The position numbers and the translations under genes were made by a program. The notes below the pieces were generated by a model that worked only from the letters and a program-made list of their open reading frames with translations, was not told the DNA's origin and made no database searches. Below, in pieces: positions 10,264-19,829 of a DNA stretch of 64,000 bases. The DNA lies in contig NZ_JACVAP010000005.1 of the NCBI RefSeq assembly GCF_014851915.1, forward strand, positions 1 to 64,000, read 5' to 3'. The stretch comes from Xanthomonas sp. XNM01. Its GTDB lineage: Bacteria; Pseudomonadota; Gammaproteobacteria; Xanthomonadales; Xanthomonadaceae. Numbering within the stretch: the first letter of the stretch is position 1; each line of letters begins with the position of its first letter.

Positions 10264-11429
10264 GGCGCGCCCTGCGCGTCGTCGACGCCGCCGGTGCCGC
10301 CCTGGTCGAGCAGCTGCTGCAGCAGCAGGCTGCCATCGACCACCACGCGCGCATCGGCGTCCAGGCCCGCGGCGATGCGTGCGCGGCCACCGGCCAGCAG
10401 CTGCGCCTGCACCGGCTGGCGCCGGTAGCGGCCCGGCGCCTCCTCGACGAACACCACCTGGCGGCCATCGGCCTGCAGCAGGCTGCGGCTGGGCACGGCC
10501 AGGCCGGCATCGTCCGCCAGTGTCACCCGCGCGCGCAGCAGCTGCCCGGCCTTGAACCGGCGTGCGGCGTTGTCCAGCTCGGCGCGCGCGGCGACCACGC
10601 GCCGCTCCGGGTCGATGTGGTCGGCCACGTGCTGCAGGGTCGCCTGCAGCGGCTCGCCGCCGGCATCGACGCGCACGCGCATCCCGGCCTGGACCGCGCC
10701 GGCCAGGTGTTCGGGAATGTCGACCAGCAGCCACAGCCGGGCGGGATCGCCGACCACCACCAGCGGCGCCTCGTCGTCCGGGCCGACGGTCATGCCGGGG
10801 CTGAGCCGGCGTTCGAGCACGGTGCCGGCCAGCGGCGCGCGCAGCGGCAGGCGCGGGTCGTTGCCGCTGCCGCCACCGAACGCGCGCAGTCCGGCGGCGC
10901 TGCGGCCGTGTTCGGCCTCGGCGGCGGCCAGCGCGGTGCGCGCCTCGTCCAGTTCGCGCCCGGAGGCGACCCCGGCCGCGTGCAGTTCGCGCACGCGCGC
11001 CAGTTCGTTGCGCGCCTGCCGCAGTTCGGCGTCGCCGCGGATGCCGTCGGCGCGCAGGCCGGCGTAGTCGGGCGAGGCGATCCAGGCCAGCACCTGGCCG
11101 GCCTCGACCCGGTCGCCCGGCGCGGCCTCGATCGCGGCGACCACGCCCGGCACGGCCGCGCGCAGGTAGCCGGTGCGGGTGTCGTCCCAGGCCAGGCGCG
11201 CCGGCAGGTCGAGCTCGGGGGCGGCATCGCGCGCGGCCGGCGCGCTGTGCAGCACGCCCAGCTGCGGGCTGTCGGGCGCGAACACGATGCGCTCGCCCTC
11301 GATCCGCGGCGCGGCGACCGCGTCCTCCGGCGCACGCTGGCAGGCCGCGGCCATCAGCAGCAGGGCGCTGCCGGCCAGCAGCAGGAGGGGCCGCATCTGG
11401 CGCGGCCGACGGCGGGAATCAGGAATCAT
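10260..11429 (-). CDS. RND efflux periplasmic adaptor, CzcB-like lipoprotein
   Basis: A 389-residue membrane fusion protein linking the inner-membrane pump to the outer-membrane channel. A lipoprotein signal is present (LLLMAAAC), followed by a lipoyl/barrel-sandwich half (VPGVVAAIEAAPGDRV), an alpha-helical hairpin rich in Ala, Glu and Arg, and the second half (APLAGTVLERRL). The ATG at 11429 overlaps the upstream stop by 4 nt; an internal ATG at 11396 lies nearer the signal peptide and is possible. No His-rich metal-binding segment is seen. Confidence 0.87.
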   Translation of the reverse strand: MIPDSRRRPRQMRPLLLLAGSALLLMAAACQRAPEDAVAAPRIEGERIVFAPDSPQLGVLHSAPAARDAAPELDLPARLAWDDTRTGYLRAAVPGVVAAIEAAPGDRVEAGQVLAWIASPDYAGLRADGIRGDAELRQARNELARVRELHAAGVASGRELDEARTALAAAEAEHGRSAAGLRAFGGGSGNDPRLPLRAPLAGTVLERRLSPGMTVGPDDEAPLVVVGDPARLWLLVDIPEHLAGAVQAGMRVRVDAGGEPLQATLQHVADHIDPERRVVAARAELDNAARRFKAGQLLRARVTLADDAGLAVPSRSLLQADGRQVVFVEEAPGRYRRQPVQAQLLAGGRARIAAGLDADARVVVDGSLLLQQLLDQGGTGGVDDAQGAP

Positions 11430-12685
11430 CGGACGCTCTCGTCTGCGGTGTCGGTGGTGCGGGTCGCCGCCTGCCACTGCGCCAGTGCCAGCGCATGGGC
11501 GGCGCGCGCCTCGATCAGGTCGAGGTCGGCCTCGCGTGCGGCGCGGCGCGCATCGAGCAGGTCGGTCAGCGACGCGGCGCCGCGCCGGTAAGCCAGTTCC
11601 ATGCCCTCGCGCGCGGCCTGCGCGGCGGGCGCCAGGGCGTCCTCGTAGTCACGCAGGCGCGCATCGGCCTGGTGCAGCGCCTGGCGCAGCCGCTGCAGCT
11701 CGCGGGTGGCCGCGTCCACCGCCACGCGCTGCTCCAGCGCGGCCAGGTCGTAATCGGCCTCGGCACGGACGATCTCGCCGCGGTAATGGCCCGGGCCATG
11801 CAGCGGCACGCTGATCGACACGCCCCAGGTCAACCCGGCCACGTCGGTCGGCTCGCGCTCGGCCTCGATGCCCAGGCCGATGTCGCGCCTGCGCAGGCTG
11901 CGCGCCAGCGCCCGCCCGCTGTCGGCGGCCTGGACCCGCTGCGCGGCCGCGCGCAGGTCGGCGCGCCGTTCCAGCACCGCGGCGGTATCGGCCTCGGACC
12001 AGGCCTGCGGCTGCGGCCATGGGTCCTCGGCCTGCAGCTGCTGCGGGTCGATCCCCTCGCCGAGCAGCAATGCCAGCGCCTGCTGCGCGTCCAGCAGGTC
12101 GAGCATCGCCGCGCGCTGCGCGCTGGCCAGTTTCAGGTCCTCGACCTGCAGGCGGTCGCGCTCGATCGCCGCCACCGCGCCGACCCGGACCTGGTGCGCG
12201 ATCGCGGCCATCGCTTCGGCCGACTGCGCGCGGTCGGCCTCGGCCACCGCCAGCGTTTCCTGCGCCGCCTTCAGCCCGAAGTAGGCCTCGCGCAGGGCCA
12301 GCCGCTGCAGGCGTCCGGCATCGGCCAGGTCGAGCGCGGCCGCGTCGAGCAGCGCGCCGGCCTGCTGCAGGCGCAGCCGGCGCTTGCCGCCGCGTTCCCA
12401 GGTCCAGCCGACGCCGGCGGTGCTGTCCAGCCGTTTGTCGTGCAGGCGCCCGGGGCCGAGGCCTTCGATGCGGCTGTACTTGGACGTGCCCAGCGCGAGT
12501 TCGGCGACCGGGCGACGGCCCGCGGCGACCAGGTCGCCCTGGCTGCCGCGCAGCTCGATGCGCGCGGCGGTCAGCGCCGGATCGTTGGCCAGCATCAGGC
12601 GTTCGGCATCGGCCAGGCGCAATGCGGCGGCAGGCAACGGCGCCAGCAGCGCCGCGCACATCAGCAACAGACGTGGGGAATTCAT
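11426..12685 (-). CDS. TolC/CzcC-family outer membrane efflux protein
   Basis: A 419-residue outer-membrane channel subunit, first gene of the czc-like operon. It has a signal peptide (residues 1-21, ending PAAA) and two related helical halves with long Ala/Arg/Leu-rich coiled-coil stretches, as in the OEP family. The ATG at 12685 was chosen because the signal peptide starts there. The stop overlaps the adaptor start. The divergent two-component system begins 62 bp away. Confidence 0.86.
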   Translation of the reverse strand: MNSPRLLLMCAALLAPLPAAALRLADAERLMLANDPALTAARIELRGSQGDLVAAGRRPVAELALGTSKYSRIEGLGPGRLHDKRLDSTAGVGWTWERGGKRRLRLQQAGALLDAAALDLADAGRLQRLALREAYFGLKAAQETLAVAEADRAQSAEAMAAIAHQVRVGAVAAIERDRLQVEDLKLASAQRAAMLDLLDAQQALALLLGEGIDPQQLQAEDPWPQPQAWSEADTAAVLERRADLRAAAQRVQAADSGRALARSLRRRDIGLGIEAEREPTDVAGLTWGVSISVPLHGPGHYRGEIVRAEADYDLAALEQRVAVDAATRELQRLRQALHQADARLRDYEDALAPAAQAAREGMELAYRRGAASLTDLLDARRAAREADLDLIEARAAHALALAQWQAATRTTDTADESVR

Positions 12686-12747
12686 CTGCGGCACGGTAAG
12701 GTGCCGCCCTTGCCTGAAACTTTCCCGTGCCTTGCGCGAAGCTTGCA
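12686..12747. promoter_or_regulatory. Divergent control region of efflux operon and two-component system
   Basis: These 62 bp separate the start codons of the outer-membrane channel and the response regulator. They hold a GCAC-N6-GTGC inverted repeat at 12691-12704 and a direct repeat TGCCT at 12711-12715 and 12728-12732 (spacing 17 bp). The second copy lies next to a GAAACTTTC palindrome (12716-12724). Direct repeats in such a place could be response-regulator sites; this is inference. Confidence 0.4.
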
Positions 12748-13446
12748 ATGCGGATCCTGCTGATCGAGGACGACCTGGAACTGGCCAACGGCCTGCGCCG
12801 CGCGTTCGCCCAGGCCGGGCACGCCTGCGACCACCTGGCCGAAGGCCGTGGTGCGGCGGCGGCGGTGGCGATCACCGGCTACGACGCGCTGGTGCTCGAC
12901 CTCGGCCTGCCCGACATCGACGGCCTGGACCTGCTGGCGCAGCTGCGCCGCGACGGGCTCGCCGCGCCGGTGCTGCTGCTGACCGCGCGCGATGGCGTGG
13001 AGGACCGCATCCGCGGTCTCGATTCCGGCGCCGACGACTACCTGGCCAAGCCGTTCGCATTGGGTGAGCTGGAAGCGCGCCTGCGCGCGCTGGTGCGGCG
13101 CGGTGGCGGCGGCACGCCGCTGGTGCAGTACGGCGCGCTGGCGTTCGATGCGGCCGCGCGCGAAGCGCGGGTCGGCACGCAGCGGCTGGAGCTGACCGCG
13201 CGCGAGCTGGCCCTGCTGGGGGCGCTGATGCAGCAGCCCGGGCGGGTGGTCTCCAAGCAGCGGCTGTACGACGCGCTGTACGACTGGCACGCCGATACCG
13301 GCCTGTCGGTGATCGAGGTCCACATCAGCCGGCTGCGGCGCAAGCTCGAGGCGGCCGCGGCCGACGTGGGCGTGCGCGCGCTGCGCGGCCTCGGCTACCG
13401 GCTCGAACCGGTCGCCGGGGCATCCGGCGGCCCCGATGCGGTTTGA
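12748..13446 (+). CDS. OmpR-family response regulator
   Basis: A 232-residue DNA-binding regulator. The receiver domain (residues 1-115) has acidic residues at 8-9, the phosphoacceptor Asp51, Thr79 and Lys101. The winged-helix effector domain (about 128-222) ends in SRLRRKL and RGLGYRL. It resembles QseB/TctD-type regulators. It overlaps the kinase gene by 11 nt and is divergent from the efflux operon, so it may control that operon as well as its own. Confidence 0.9.
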   Translation: MRILLIEDDLELANGLRRAFAQAGHACDHLAEGRGAAAAVAITGYDALVLDLGLPDIDGLDLLAQLRRDGLAAPVLLLTARDGVEDRIRGLDSGADDYLAKPFALGELEARLRALVRRGGGGTPLVQYGALAFDAAAREARVGTQRLELTARELALLGALMQQPGRVVSKQRLYDALYDWHADTGLSVIEVHISRLRRKLEAAAADVGVRALRGLGYRLEPVAGASGGPDAV

Positions 13447-14815
13447 GCGTCCCGACAGCCTGCGTGCGCTGCTGCTGCGCCGGCTGTGGCTGCCGCTGCT
13501 GCTGGTGATGGCGCTGGGCGCGGTCGGCTCGTTCGCGCTGGCCCGCCACTACGCCGAGGAAGTGCACGACCGCTGGCTGTGGGATTCGGCGATGTCGCTG
13601 CAGCAGGCGCTGCCCGCCGATGGCCCGGCAGCGGGCTGGACGCCGGCGCCGGCGCTGCTGCGGATGCTGGAATGGGACAGCGTGGACCGCATCTACATCG
13701 ACGTGCGCGATGGCGCCGGCGCGCGCGTGTTCGGCACCGCCGCGCTGCCGGCGCCGGCAGCCGGCGGACACCTGGAGCGGCGCTATTACGACGCGGTGGT
13801 CGATGGCCGCAGCGTGCGCGTGGTGCAGGTGCAGCTGGAGGCCGGCGGCCCCAGCATCCGCGTCGCCGAAACCCGCCAGAAGCGGCAGCGGCTGGAGCGC
13901 AAGCTGCTGCTGTCGAGCATCCCGCTGCAGGCCGCGCTGTTCCTGCTGGCCGGCCTGCTGGTGCGGTTCGGCATCGGTGCGGCGGTGCGCGCGGCCAACC
14001 AGGCCGCGCACCGGCTCTCCGAGCAGGGGCCGACCGGCCTGCGCGGGCGCCTGGATCCGCGCGACACGCCGCGCGAACTGCTGCCGGCGGTGGACGCGTT
14101 CAATGCGCTGATCGACCACCTGGCCCAGGCCCAGCAGGCGCAGCAGCGCTTCGTCGCCAACGCCGCGCACCAGCTGCGCACGCCGCTGGCCGCGCTGCAG
14201 GTGCAGCTGGAAAGCGCGCTGCGCGAGGCCGAGGGGCCCGCGCGCCAGGATGCGCTGCAGCGGGTCGGGCAGGGCCTGGCGCGGCTCGGCCACGTCACCC
14301 ACCAGATCCTGATGCTCAACCGCAGCGAGTCCTCGCCGGACGATGCGCTGCCGATGGCGCGGCTCGACCTGGCCGCGCTGTGCCGGCAGGCGCTGGAACG
14401 CCACGCCGACGATGCGATCGCGCGCGGCGTCGATCTCGGCTACGACGGACCCGATGCCGGCGTGTGGGTCGACGGCGATCCGCAGCTGCTGCGCGAGCTG
14501 GTCGCCAACCTGGTCGACAACGCGCTGCGCTACGGGCGTCCCGCCGGCGTGGTCACCCTGTCGCTGGCGACCGCGCCGGTGGTGCTGTGCGTGGACGACG
14601 ACGGCCCGGGCATTCCCGAGGACGAACGGCCGCGCGTGGTCGAGCGCTTCTACCGCCGCGCGCACGACGGCGCCGGCTGCGGCCTGGGCCTGCCGATCGT
14701 GCGCGAGATCGCCGCGCGCCACGGCGCCGGCTTCGTGCTCGCGGCCTCGCCCAGCGGCGGCGTGCGCGCGCTTGTGCGGTTTCCGCCCGCCGGGGATGCG
14801 CCCGCGCCCGGATGA
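13436..14815 (+). CDS. Sensor histidine kinase with 2CSK_N-like domain
   Basis: A 459-residue inner-membrane kinase. Membrane segments lie at about 17-38 and 160-180. The periplasmic part between them resembles the 2CSK_N domain of TctE/QseC/PmrB kinases (LLRMLEWDSVDRIYIDV, RYYDAVVDG). The phosphorylated His245 is in ANAAHQLRTP, the N box is NLVDNALRYG, and the G boxes are DDGPGIP and GCGLGLPIV. This sensor type is not a typical CzcS/CusS metal sensor, so the signal is open despite the metal pump next door. Confidence 0.9.
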   Translation: MRFERPDSLRALLLRRLWLPLLLVMALGAVGSFALARHYAEEVHDRWLWDSAMSLQQALPADGPAAGWTPAPALLRMLEWDSVDRIYIDVRDGAGARVFGTAALPAPAAGGHLERRYYDAVVDGRSVRVVQVQLEAGGPSIRVAETRQKRQRLERKLLLSSIPLQAALFLLAGLLVRFGIGAAVRAANQAAHRLSEQGPTGLRGRLDPRDTPRELLPAVDAFNALIDHLAQAQQAQQRFVANAAHQLRTPLAALQVQLESALREAEGPARQDALQRVGQGLARLGHVTHQILMLNRSESSPDDALPMARLDLAALCRQALERHADDAIARGVDLGYDGPDAGVWVDGDPQLLRELVANLVDNALRYGRPAGVVTLSLATAPVVLCVDDDGPGIPEDERPRVVERFYRRAHDGAGCGLGLPIVREIAARHGAGFVLAASPSGGVRALVRFPPAGDAPAPG

Positions 14816-14882
14816 CGTGCCGGCATGGGCGCCGCGGCCCGACGCGTTAGCATCTGCGTCCCGCCACCCGTCCGACGTCCGC

Positions 14883-16697
14883 ATGAGCGCGCCAGGCATC
14901 GATACGCCCGCCACCCGCATCGCGCGCCTGCGCGCGGCGATGCGCGACCACGGCATCGATGCGCTGCTGGTGCCGACCGCCGATCCGCACCTGTCCGAAT
15001 ACCTGCCACCGCGCTGGCAGGCGCGTGCCTGGCTCAGCGGGTTCGACGGCTCGGCCGGCACCCTGGTGGTCGGGCTGGAGCAGGCCGCGCTGTTCGTCGA
15101 CAGCCGCTACACGGCGCTGGCGCAGCGCCAGCTCGACGGCAGCGGCATCGCCGTGATCGAGCTGCCGGCCTCGCGCGCGCCGGTGTGGATCGACTGGATG
15201 TGCGGCCTGGCTGGCGCCGGTGGCCGCATCGCCGTGGATGGACAGGTGCTGGCGCGGCGCGAGCTCGGTCCGTTGCAGGCGGCCGCCACGCGCCACCGCC
15301 TGCAGCTGGAGACCGCGCTGGACCTGGTCGATGCGGTCTGGCAGACGCGTCCGACGCGTCCGTCCACGCCGCTGCTGGCGCTGCCCGATGGCGTGCAGGG
15401 CCACGACCGCGCGCGCCGCCTGGCCTGGGTGCGCGAGCGCATGCAGCTGCGCGGCACTGGCTGGCACCTGCTGTCGAGCCTGGACGACATCGCCTGGCTG
15501 CTCGGCCTGCGTGGCGCCGACGTGGACTACAACCCGGTGTTCCTGGCGCATCTGCTGATCGGGCCGGAGCAGGCCTGGCTGTACGTCGACGCCGCGCGCC
15601 TGACGCCGCCGATCGACGCGGCGCTGCGTGCCGATGGCGTCGTGCCGATGGCCTATGCCGGCATCGAGGCGGCGCTGTCGGCGCTGCCGGCCAGCACGCG
15701 GCTGCTGGTCGACCCGGTGCGGACCACGGCCGGCCTGCTGCAGCACTGCGCCGACGGCGTGGCGCTGGTCGAGGCGACCAATCCCTCGCAGCTGCTGAAG
15801 GCAGTGAAGAGCCCGGCCGAGATCGCCGCGCTGCGGACCACGATGGAACACGACGGTGCCGCGCTGTGCCGTGCGCTGTGCCGGCTCGATGCGCTGCTGG
15901 CCGACCGCGCCGCGCTCACCGAACTGGACATCGACACGCTGCTGGCCGCCGAGCGCGCACGCCAGCCCGGCTACGTCGGCCCCAGCTTCGCCACCATCGC
16001 CGGCTTCAACGGCAACGGTGCGATGCCGCATTACCGCGCAACGCCCGGGCATCACGCCGCGATCGCCGGCGACGGCCTGCTGCTGGTCGACTCCGGCGGG
16101 CAGTACCACGGCGGCACCACCGACATCACCCGCATGGTCGCCGTCGGCATGCCGACGCCGCAGCAGCGGCAGGACAGCACGCGGGTGCTCAAGGGCATGA
16201 TCGCCTTGTCGTCCGCGCACTTTCCGGACGGCATCCGTGCGCCGCTGCTCGATGCGATCGCGCGTGCGCCGCTGTGGAAGCATGGGCTGGACTACGGCCA
16301 CGGCACCGGCCACGGCGTGGGCTGGTTCCTCAACGTGCACGAAGGGCCGCAGAGCTTTTCGTACCGCGGCGACGCGCATGCCGATACCGCGATGCGCGCC
16401 GGCATGGTCACCTCGGTCGAGCCGGGCCTGTACCGCGACGGCCAGTGGGGCGTGCGCTGGGAGAACCTGGTGCTGGCCGTGCCGGCGGGCGAGGCCGGCT
16501 TCGGCGACTTCCTGCGCTTCGAGACGCTGACCCTGTGCCCGCTCGACCTGCGCTGCATCGACGTAGCGCTGCTCGACGCCGACGAAATCGAATGGATCGA
16601 CGCGTATCACGCACAGGTGCGCGCACGCCTGCTGCCGCTGCTGGAGGGCGAGGCCGCCGCCTGGATGCAGCGGGTCACCGCGGCGCTGCGGCGCTGA
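14883..16697 (+). CDS. M24 family Xaa-Pro aminopeptidase
   Basis: A 604-residue cytoplasmic metallopeptidase expected to remove N-terminal residues preceding proline. Two creatinase-like N-terminal domains (about 10-310) come before the pita-bread catalytic domain. Metal ligands are visible: Asp in VDSGGQY, Asp in TTDITR, His in GHGTGHGVG, Glu in SVEPG and Glu in VRWENL. The length matches the three-domain form rather than the roughly 440-residue PepP. The gene ends 60 bp before the convergent RND operon. Confidence 0.92.
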   Translation: MSAPGIDTPATRIARLRAAMRDHGIDALLVPTADPHLSEYLPPRWQARAWLSGFDGSAGTLVVGLEQAALFVDSRYTALAQRQLDGSGIAVIELPASRAPVWIDWMCGLAGAGGRIAVDGQVLARRELGPLQAAATRHRLQLETALDLVDAVWQTRPTRPSTPLLALPDGVQGHDRARRLAWVRERMQLRGTGWHLLSSLDDIAWLLGLRGADVDYNPVFLAHLLIGPEQAWLYVDAARLTPPIDAALRADGVVPMAYAGIEAALSALPASTRLLVDPVRTTAGLLQHCADGVALVEATNPSQLLKAVKSPAEIAALRTTMEHDGAALCRALCRLDALLADRAALTELDIDTLLAAERARQPGYVGPSFATIAGFNGNGAMPHYRATPGHHAAIAGDGLLLVDSGGQYHGGTTDITRMVAVGMPTPQQRQDSTRVLKGMIALSSAHFPDGIRAPLLDAIARAPLWKHGLDYGHGTGHGVGWFLNVHEGPQSFSYRGDAHADTAMRAGMVTSVEPGLYRDGQWGVRWENLVLAVPAGEAGFGDFLRFETLTLCPLDLRCIDVALLDADEIEWIDAYHAQVRARLLPLLEGEAAAWMQRVTAALRR

Positions 16698-16717
16698 TCG
16701 GGGCCGCAGCGCCGCGT

Positions 16718-16744
16718 CCGCTGCCGTGGCGTCCACGGCAGCGG
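16718..16744. terminator. Perfect 12-bp hairpin between convergent genes
   Basis: A perfect inverted repeat, 12-bp stem (16718-16729 with 16733-16744) and 3-nt loop CGT, lies between the aminopeptidase and the RND operon, which converge here. No T run follows. A two-way terminator is the simplest reading. Confidence 0.6.
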
Positions 16745-16757
16745 TGCCGATGCGATC

Positions 16758-19700
16758 TCAGTGCGTGCCGTCCGCAGGCACCGGCCTGCGTCTGAAGCGC
16801 CGCGTCATCCAGTGGCCCAGGTCGTCGACGACGGTGAACGCGGCCGGGATCACGATCAGGCTCAGCAGGGTCGAGGTGAGCAGGCCGCCGATCACCGCGA
16901 TCGCCATCGGCGCGCGGAAGCTGGAATCGCCGGCGAAGCCCAGCGCGATCGGCATCATGCCGGCGCCCATCGCCAGCGTGGTCATGATCACCGGCTGGGC
17001 GCGCTTGCGGCAGGCGTCGACCAGCGCATCGTGCTGGCTCAGGCCGTGCTCGTCCTCGGCGATCACCGCGTAGTCCACCAGCAGGATCGAGTTCTTGGTG
17101 GCGATGCCGATCAGCATCAGCAGGCCGATCAGCGCCGGCAGCGACAGCATGTTCTGGGTCAGCAGCAGCGCGCCGAACGCACCGCCCGCGCACAGCGGCA
17201 CCGCGGTCAGGATGGTCAGCGGCATCAGCGCATGGTTGAACAGCAGCAACAGCACCATGTAGATGCAGACCAGGCCGGCGACCATCGCCACCGCGAAGCC
17301 GAGGAACAGTTCGACGAACACCTCGGCATCGCCGGTGTTGAGGAAGCTCACCCCGGCCGGCAGCGTCTGCAGGCTGGGCAGGGCCTGGACCTCGCCCATC
17401 ACCTCGCCCAGCGGGCGGCCGTTGAGTTCGGCGGTCAGGGTGACGTTGCGCTGGCGCTGGTAGCGCGAGATCTGCGACGGCCCGCTGCCGTCGCGGATCT
17501 GCGCGACCGCCGCCAGTGGCACCGGACCGTTGCGTCCGGGGACCCGCAGCTGGCCGATCAGCGCCGGGTTGGACAGCGTGGCTTCGGCGAAACCGACCCG
17601 GATCGGGATCTGCCGCTCGGGCAGGTTGAGCTTGGCCATGCGCTGTTCGTAGTCGCCGGCGGTGGCGATGCGTGCTGCTTCGGCGATGTCCGCGGTCGAC
17701 ACGCCCAGGTCGGCGGCACGCGCCGGGTCCGGCACGATCTGGATCTCCGGGCGCAGCAGCGAGGCCGAGGAGGTCACGCTGCCCAGTCCCTTGACCTGGC
17801 GCAGGTCGCGCTCCAGCGCGGTCGCTGCCTCCTGCAGCCGCTGCGGGTCGTCGCCGGCCAGGACCAGCTGCAGCAGCTCGCCGGGCTCGGTGCTGGCATA
17901 GCTGACGCGCACGCCGGGCAGGTCGGCCAGGCGCCGGCGGACCTCGCGCTCAAGCGTCTTCTGGTCGCGCTCGCGGTCGTCGGCGTTGCCCCAGTCCAGC
18001 ACCAGGGTCGCCTTGCGCGGCTCGCCCACGCCGGTGCGTGACGGGTCGCCGAGGTCGAGCACGCTGCCGACCGTGGTGTAGACCTGCTTCAGCTCCGGCA
18101 TGTCCTGCAGGAGCGCGCGGGCGCGCTCGGACACCGCCACCGTCTCCTGCAGGCGGGTGCCCGGCGGCAGCTCCAGGCTCAGGTTGCTGCGGCCCAGGTC
18201 GGAGAAGGGGATGAAGGTGGTCGGGATCAACGGGATCAGCGCCAGCGAGGCGACGAACAGGCCGGTGGCGATCCACAGCGTGCGTGCGCGGTGGCGCAGC
18301 GCCGCGTCGACCCAGCCCAGGTACCAGGTCATCAGCCGCGACTCGGGCTTCTCCTCGCCGTGCGGCTTGAGCATGTAGGCCGCCATCATCGGCGTCAGCA
18401 GGCGCGCCACCAGCAGCGAGAACAGCACCGCGGTGGCCGCGGTCCAGCCGAACTCGCGGAAGAACTTGCCGGCGATGCCGGGCATGAACGCGACCGGCAC
18501 GAACACCGCGGCCAGGGTCAGCGAGGTCGCGATCACCGCGGTACCGATCTCGCCGGCAGCCTCGCGCGCGGCCTCCATCGGCGGCTTGCCCATGCGCAGG
18601 TGGCGCACGATGTTCTCGATCTCCACGATCGCGTCGTCGACCAGGATGCCGACCACCACCGACAGCGCCAGCAGGGTGATCATGTTCAGGCTGAAGCCGA
18701 ACCAGTGCATCACCGCGAAGGTCGGGATGATCGACAGCGGCAGCGCCACCGCCGAGACCCAGGTCGCGCGCCAGTCGCGCAGGAACAGCCACACCACCAG
18801 CAGCGCCAGCAACGCGCCTTCCCACAGCATCGTCATCGACGAATCGTAGGAGCGGTGGGTCTCGTCGATGACGGTGGTGACCAGGCGGAAGTCGATGTCC
18901 GGGTGCTGCGCCTTCAGCGCGTCCAGTGCGGCATGCACGCCTTCCTCGACCTCGACCTCGCTGGAGCCGCGGGTGCGCGACATCGAGAACGCGACCACGT
19001 TCTGCCCATCCAGCATCGCCGCCTCGACCGGATCTGCCGCCGCATCGGCCACGCTGGCCAGCGCCGACAGCCGCACCGCACGGCCGTCGGGCAGGCTGAT
19101 CGAATAGTCGCGCAGCGCCTGCGCGTCGGCCACGGTGCCGACGGTGCGGATCACCTGCTGCGCGCCCTGCAGTTCGGCCTTGCCGCCGGCGCGTTCGACC
19201 TGGATCGCGGCCAGCTGCCGCGACACGTCGCCGGCGGTGACGCCGAAGGCCTGCAGCGCGTTCGGATCCAGGTCGACCCGCACCTGCCGCTGCACGCCGC
19301 CGACGCGGGTCACCTGGGCCACGCCCGGCACGCCGTACATCGCCTTGCTGACCTCGCGGTCGACGAACCAGCTGGCCTCATCCGGGGTCATCTTCGGCGC
19401 GACCAGCGCGTAGCTCATCAGCGAACCGCCGATGTCGACCTTGGAGATCACCGGTTCCTGGATGTCCTGCGGCAGGTCGGTGCGGATCCGGGTGACCGCG
19501 TCGCGGGTGTCGTCCAGGGCGGTCGCCAGGTCGGTCTCGAGCTGGAACTCGATGCTGGTGGTGCTGACGCCCTCGCTGACCGAGGACATCACCCGCTTGA
19601 TGTTGGGGATGGTGGCCACCGAGTCCTCGACCCGGCGCGTGACCTCGGTCTCCAGCTGGCTCGGCGAGGCGCCGGGCTGGGTGATGGTGACCGTGGTCAT

Positions 19701-19829
19701 CGGGAAGGCGATGTCCGGGAAGCGCGCGACCGGCAGCTGGTGGAAGCCCCACAGGCCTGAGACGCACAGCACGAAGAAGATCATCAGCGCCGGCAGCGGC
19801 CGGCGGATCGCCCAGGCCGAGATGTTCAT
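16758..19829 (-). CDS. HAE1-type RND multidrug efflux pump
   Basis: A 1023-residue inner-membrane proton/drug antiporter. The motif GILVDDAIVEIENI carries the paired proton-relay aspartates at about 398-399, typical of hydrophobe/amphiphile pumps and unlike the metal pump upstream. Two large periplasmic loops and 12 helices fit the length. It overlaps its adaptor gene by 4 nt. No outer-membrane channel gene is next to it, so it probably borrows one, such as a TolC encoded elsewhere. The substrate is unknown. Confidence 0.9.
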   Translation of the reverse strand: MNISAWAIRRPLPALMIFFVLCVSGLWGFHQLPVARFPDIAFPMTTVTITQPGASPSQLETEVTRRVEDSVATIPNIKRVMSSVSEGVSTTSIEFQLETDLATALDDTRDAVTRIRTDLPQDIQEPVISKVDIGGSLMSYALVAPKMTPDEASWFVDREVSKAMYGVPGVAQVTRVGGVQRQVRVDLDPNALQAFGVTAGDVSRQLAAIQVERAGGKAELQGAQQVIRTVGTVADAQALRDYSISLPDGRAVRLSALASVADAAADPVEAAMLDGQNVVAFSMSRTRGSSEVEVEEGVHAALDALKAQHPDIDFRLVTTVIDETHRSYDSSMTMLWEGALLALLVVWLFLRDWRATWVSAVALPLSIIPTFAVMHWFGFSLNMITLLALSVVVGILVDDAIVEIENIVRHLRMGKPPMEAAREAAGEIGTAVIATSLTLAAVFVPVAFMPGIAGKFFREFGWTAATAVLFSLLVARLLTPMMAAYMLKPHGEEKPESRLMTWYLGWVDAALRHRARTLWIATGLFVASLALIPLIPTTFIPFSDLGRSNLSLELPPGTRLQETVAVSERARALLQDMPELKQVYTTVGSVLDLGDPSRTGVGEPRKATLVLDWGNADDRERDQKTLEREVRRRLADLPGVRVSYASTEPGELLQLVLAGDDPQRLQEAATALERDLRQVKGLGSVTSSASLLRPEIQIVPDPARAADLGVSTADIAEAARIATAGDYEQRMAKLNLPERQIPIRVGFAEATLSNPALIGQLRVPGRNGPVPLAAVAQIRDGSGPSQISRYQRQRNVTLTAELNGRPLGEVMGEVQALPSLQTLPAGVSFLNTGDAEVFVELFLGFAVAMVAGLVCIYMVLLLLFNHALMPLTILTAVPLCAGGAFGALLLTQNMLSLPALIGLLMLIGIATKNSILLVDYAVIAEDEHGLSQHDALVDACRKRAQPVIMTTLAMGAGMMPIALGFAGDSSFRAPMAIAVIGGLLTSTLLSLIVIPAAFTVVDDLGHWMTRRFRRRPVPADGTH

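Noticed and set aside
6701-10510. A 1269-codon open frame on the minus strand overlapping czcA
   Set aside because: It is a wrong-frame reading of czcA and neighbouring DNA with an Arg/Ala/Pro-rich product; czcA itself has all family motifs.
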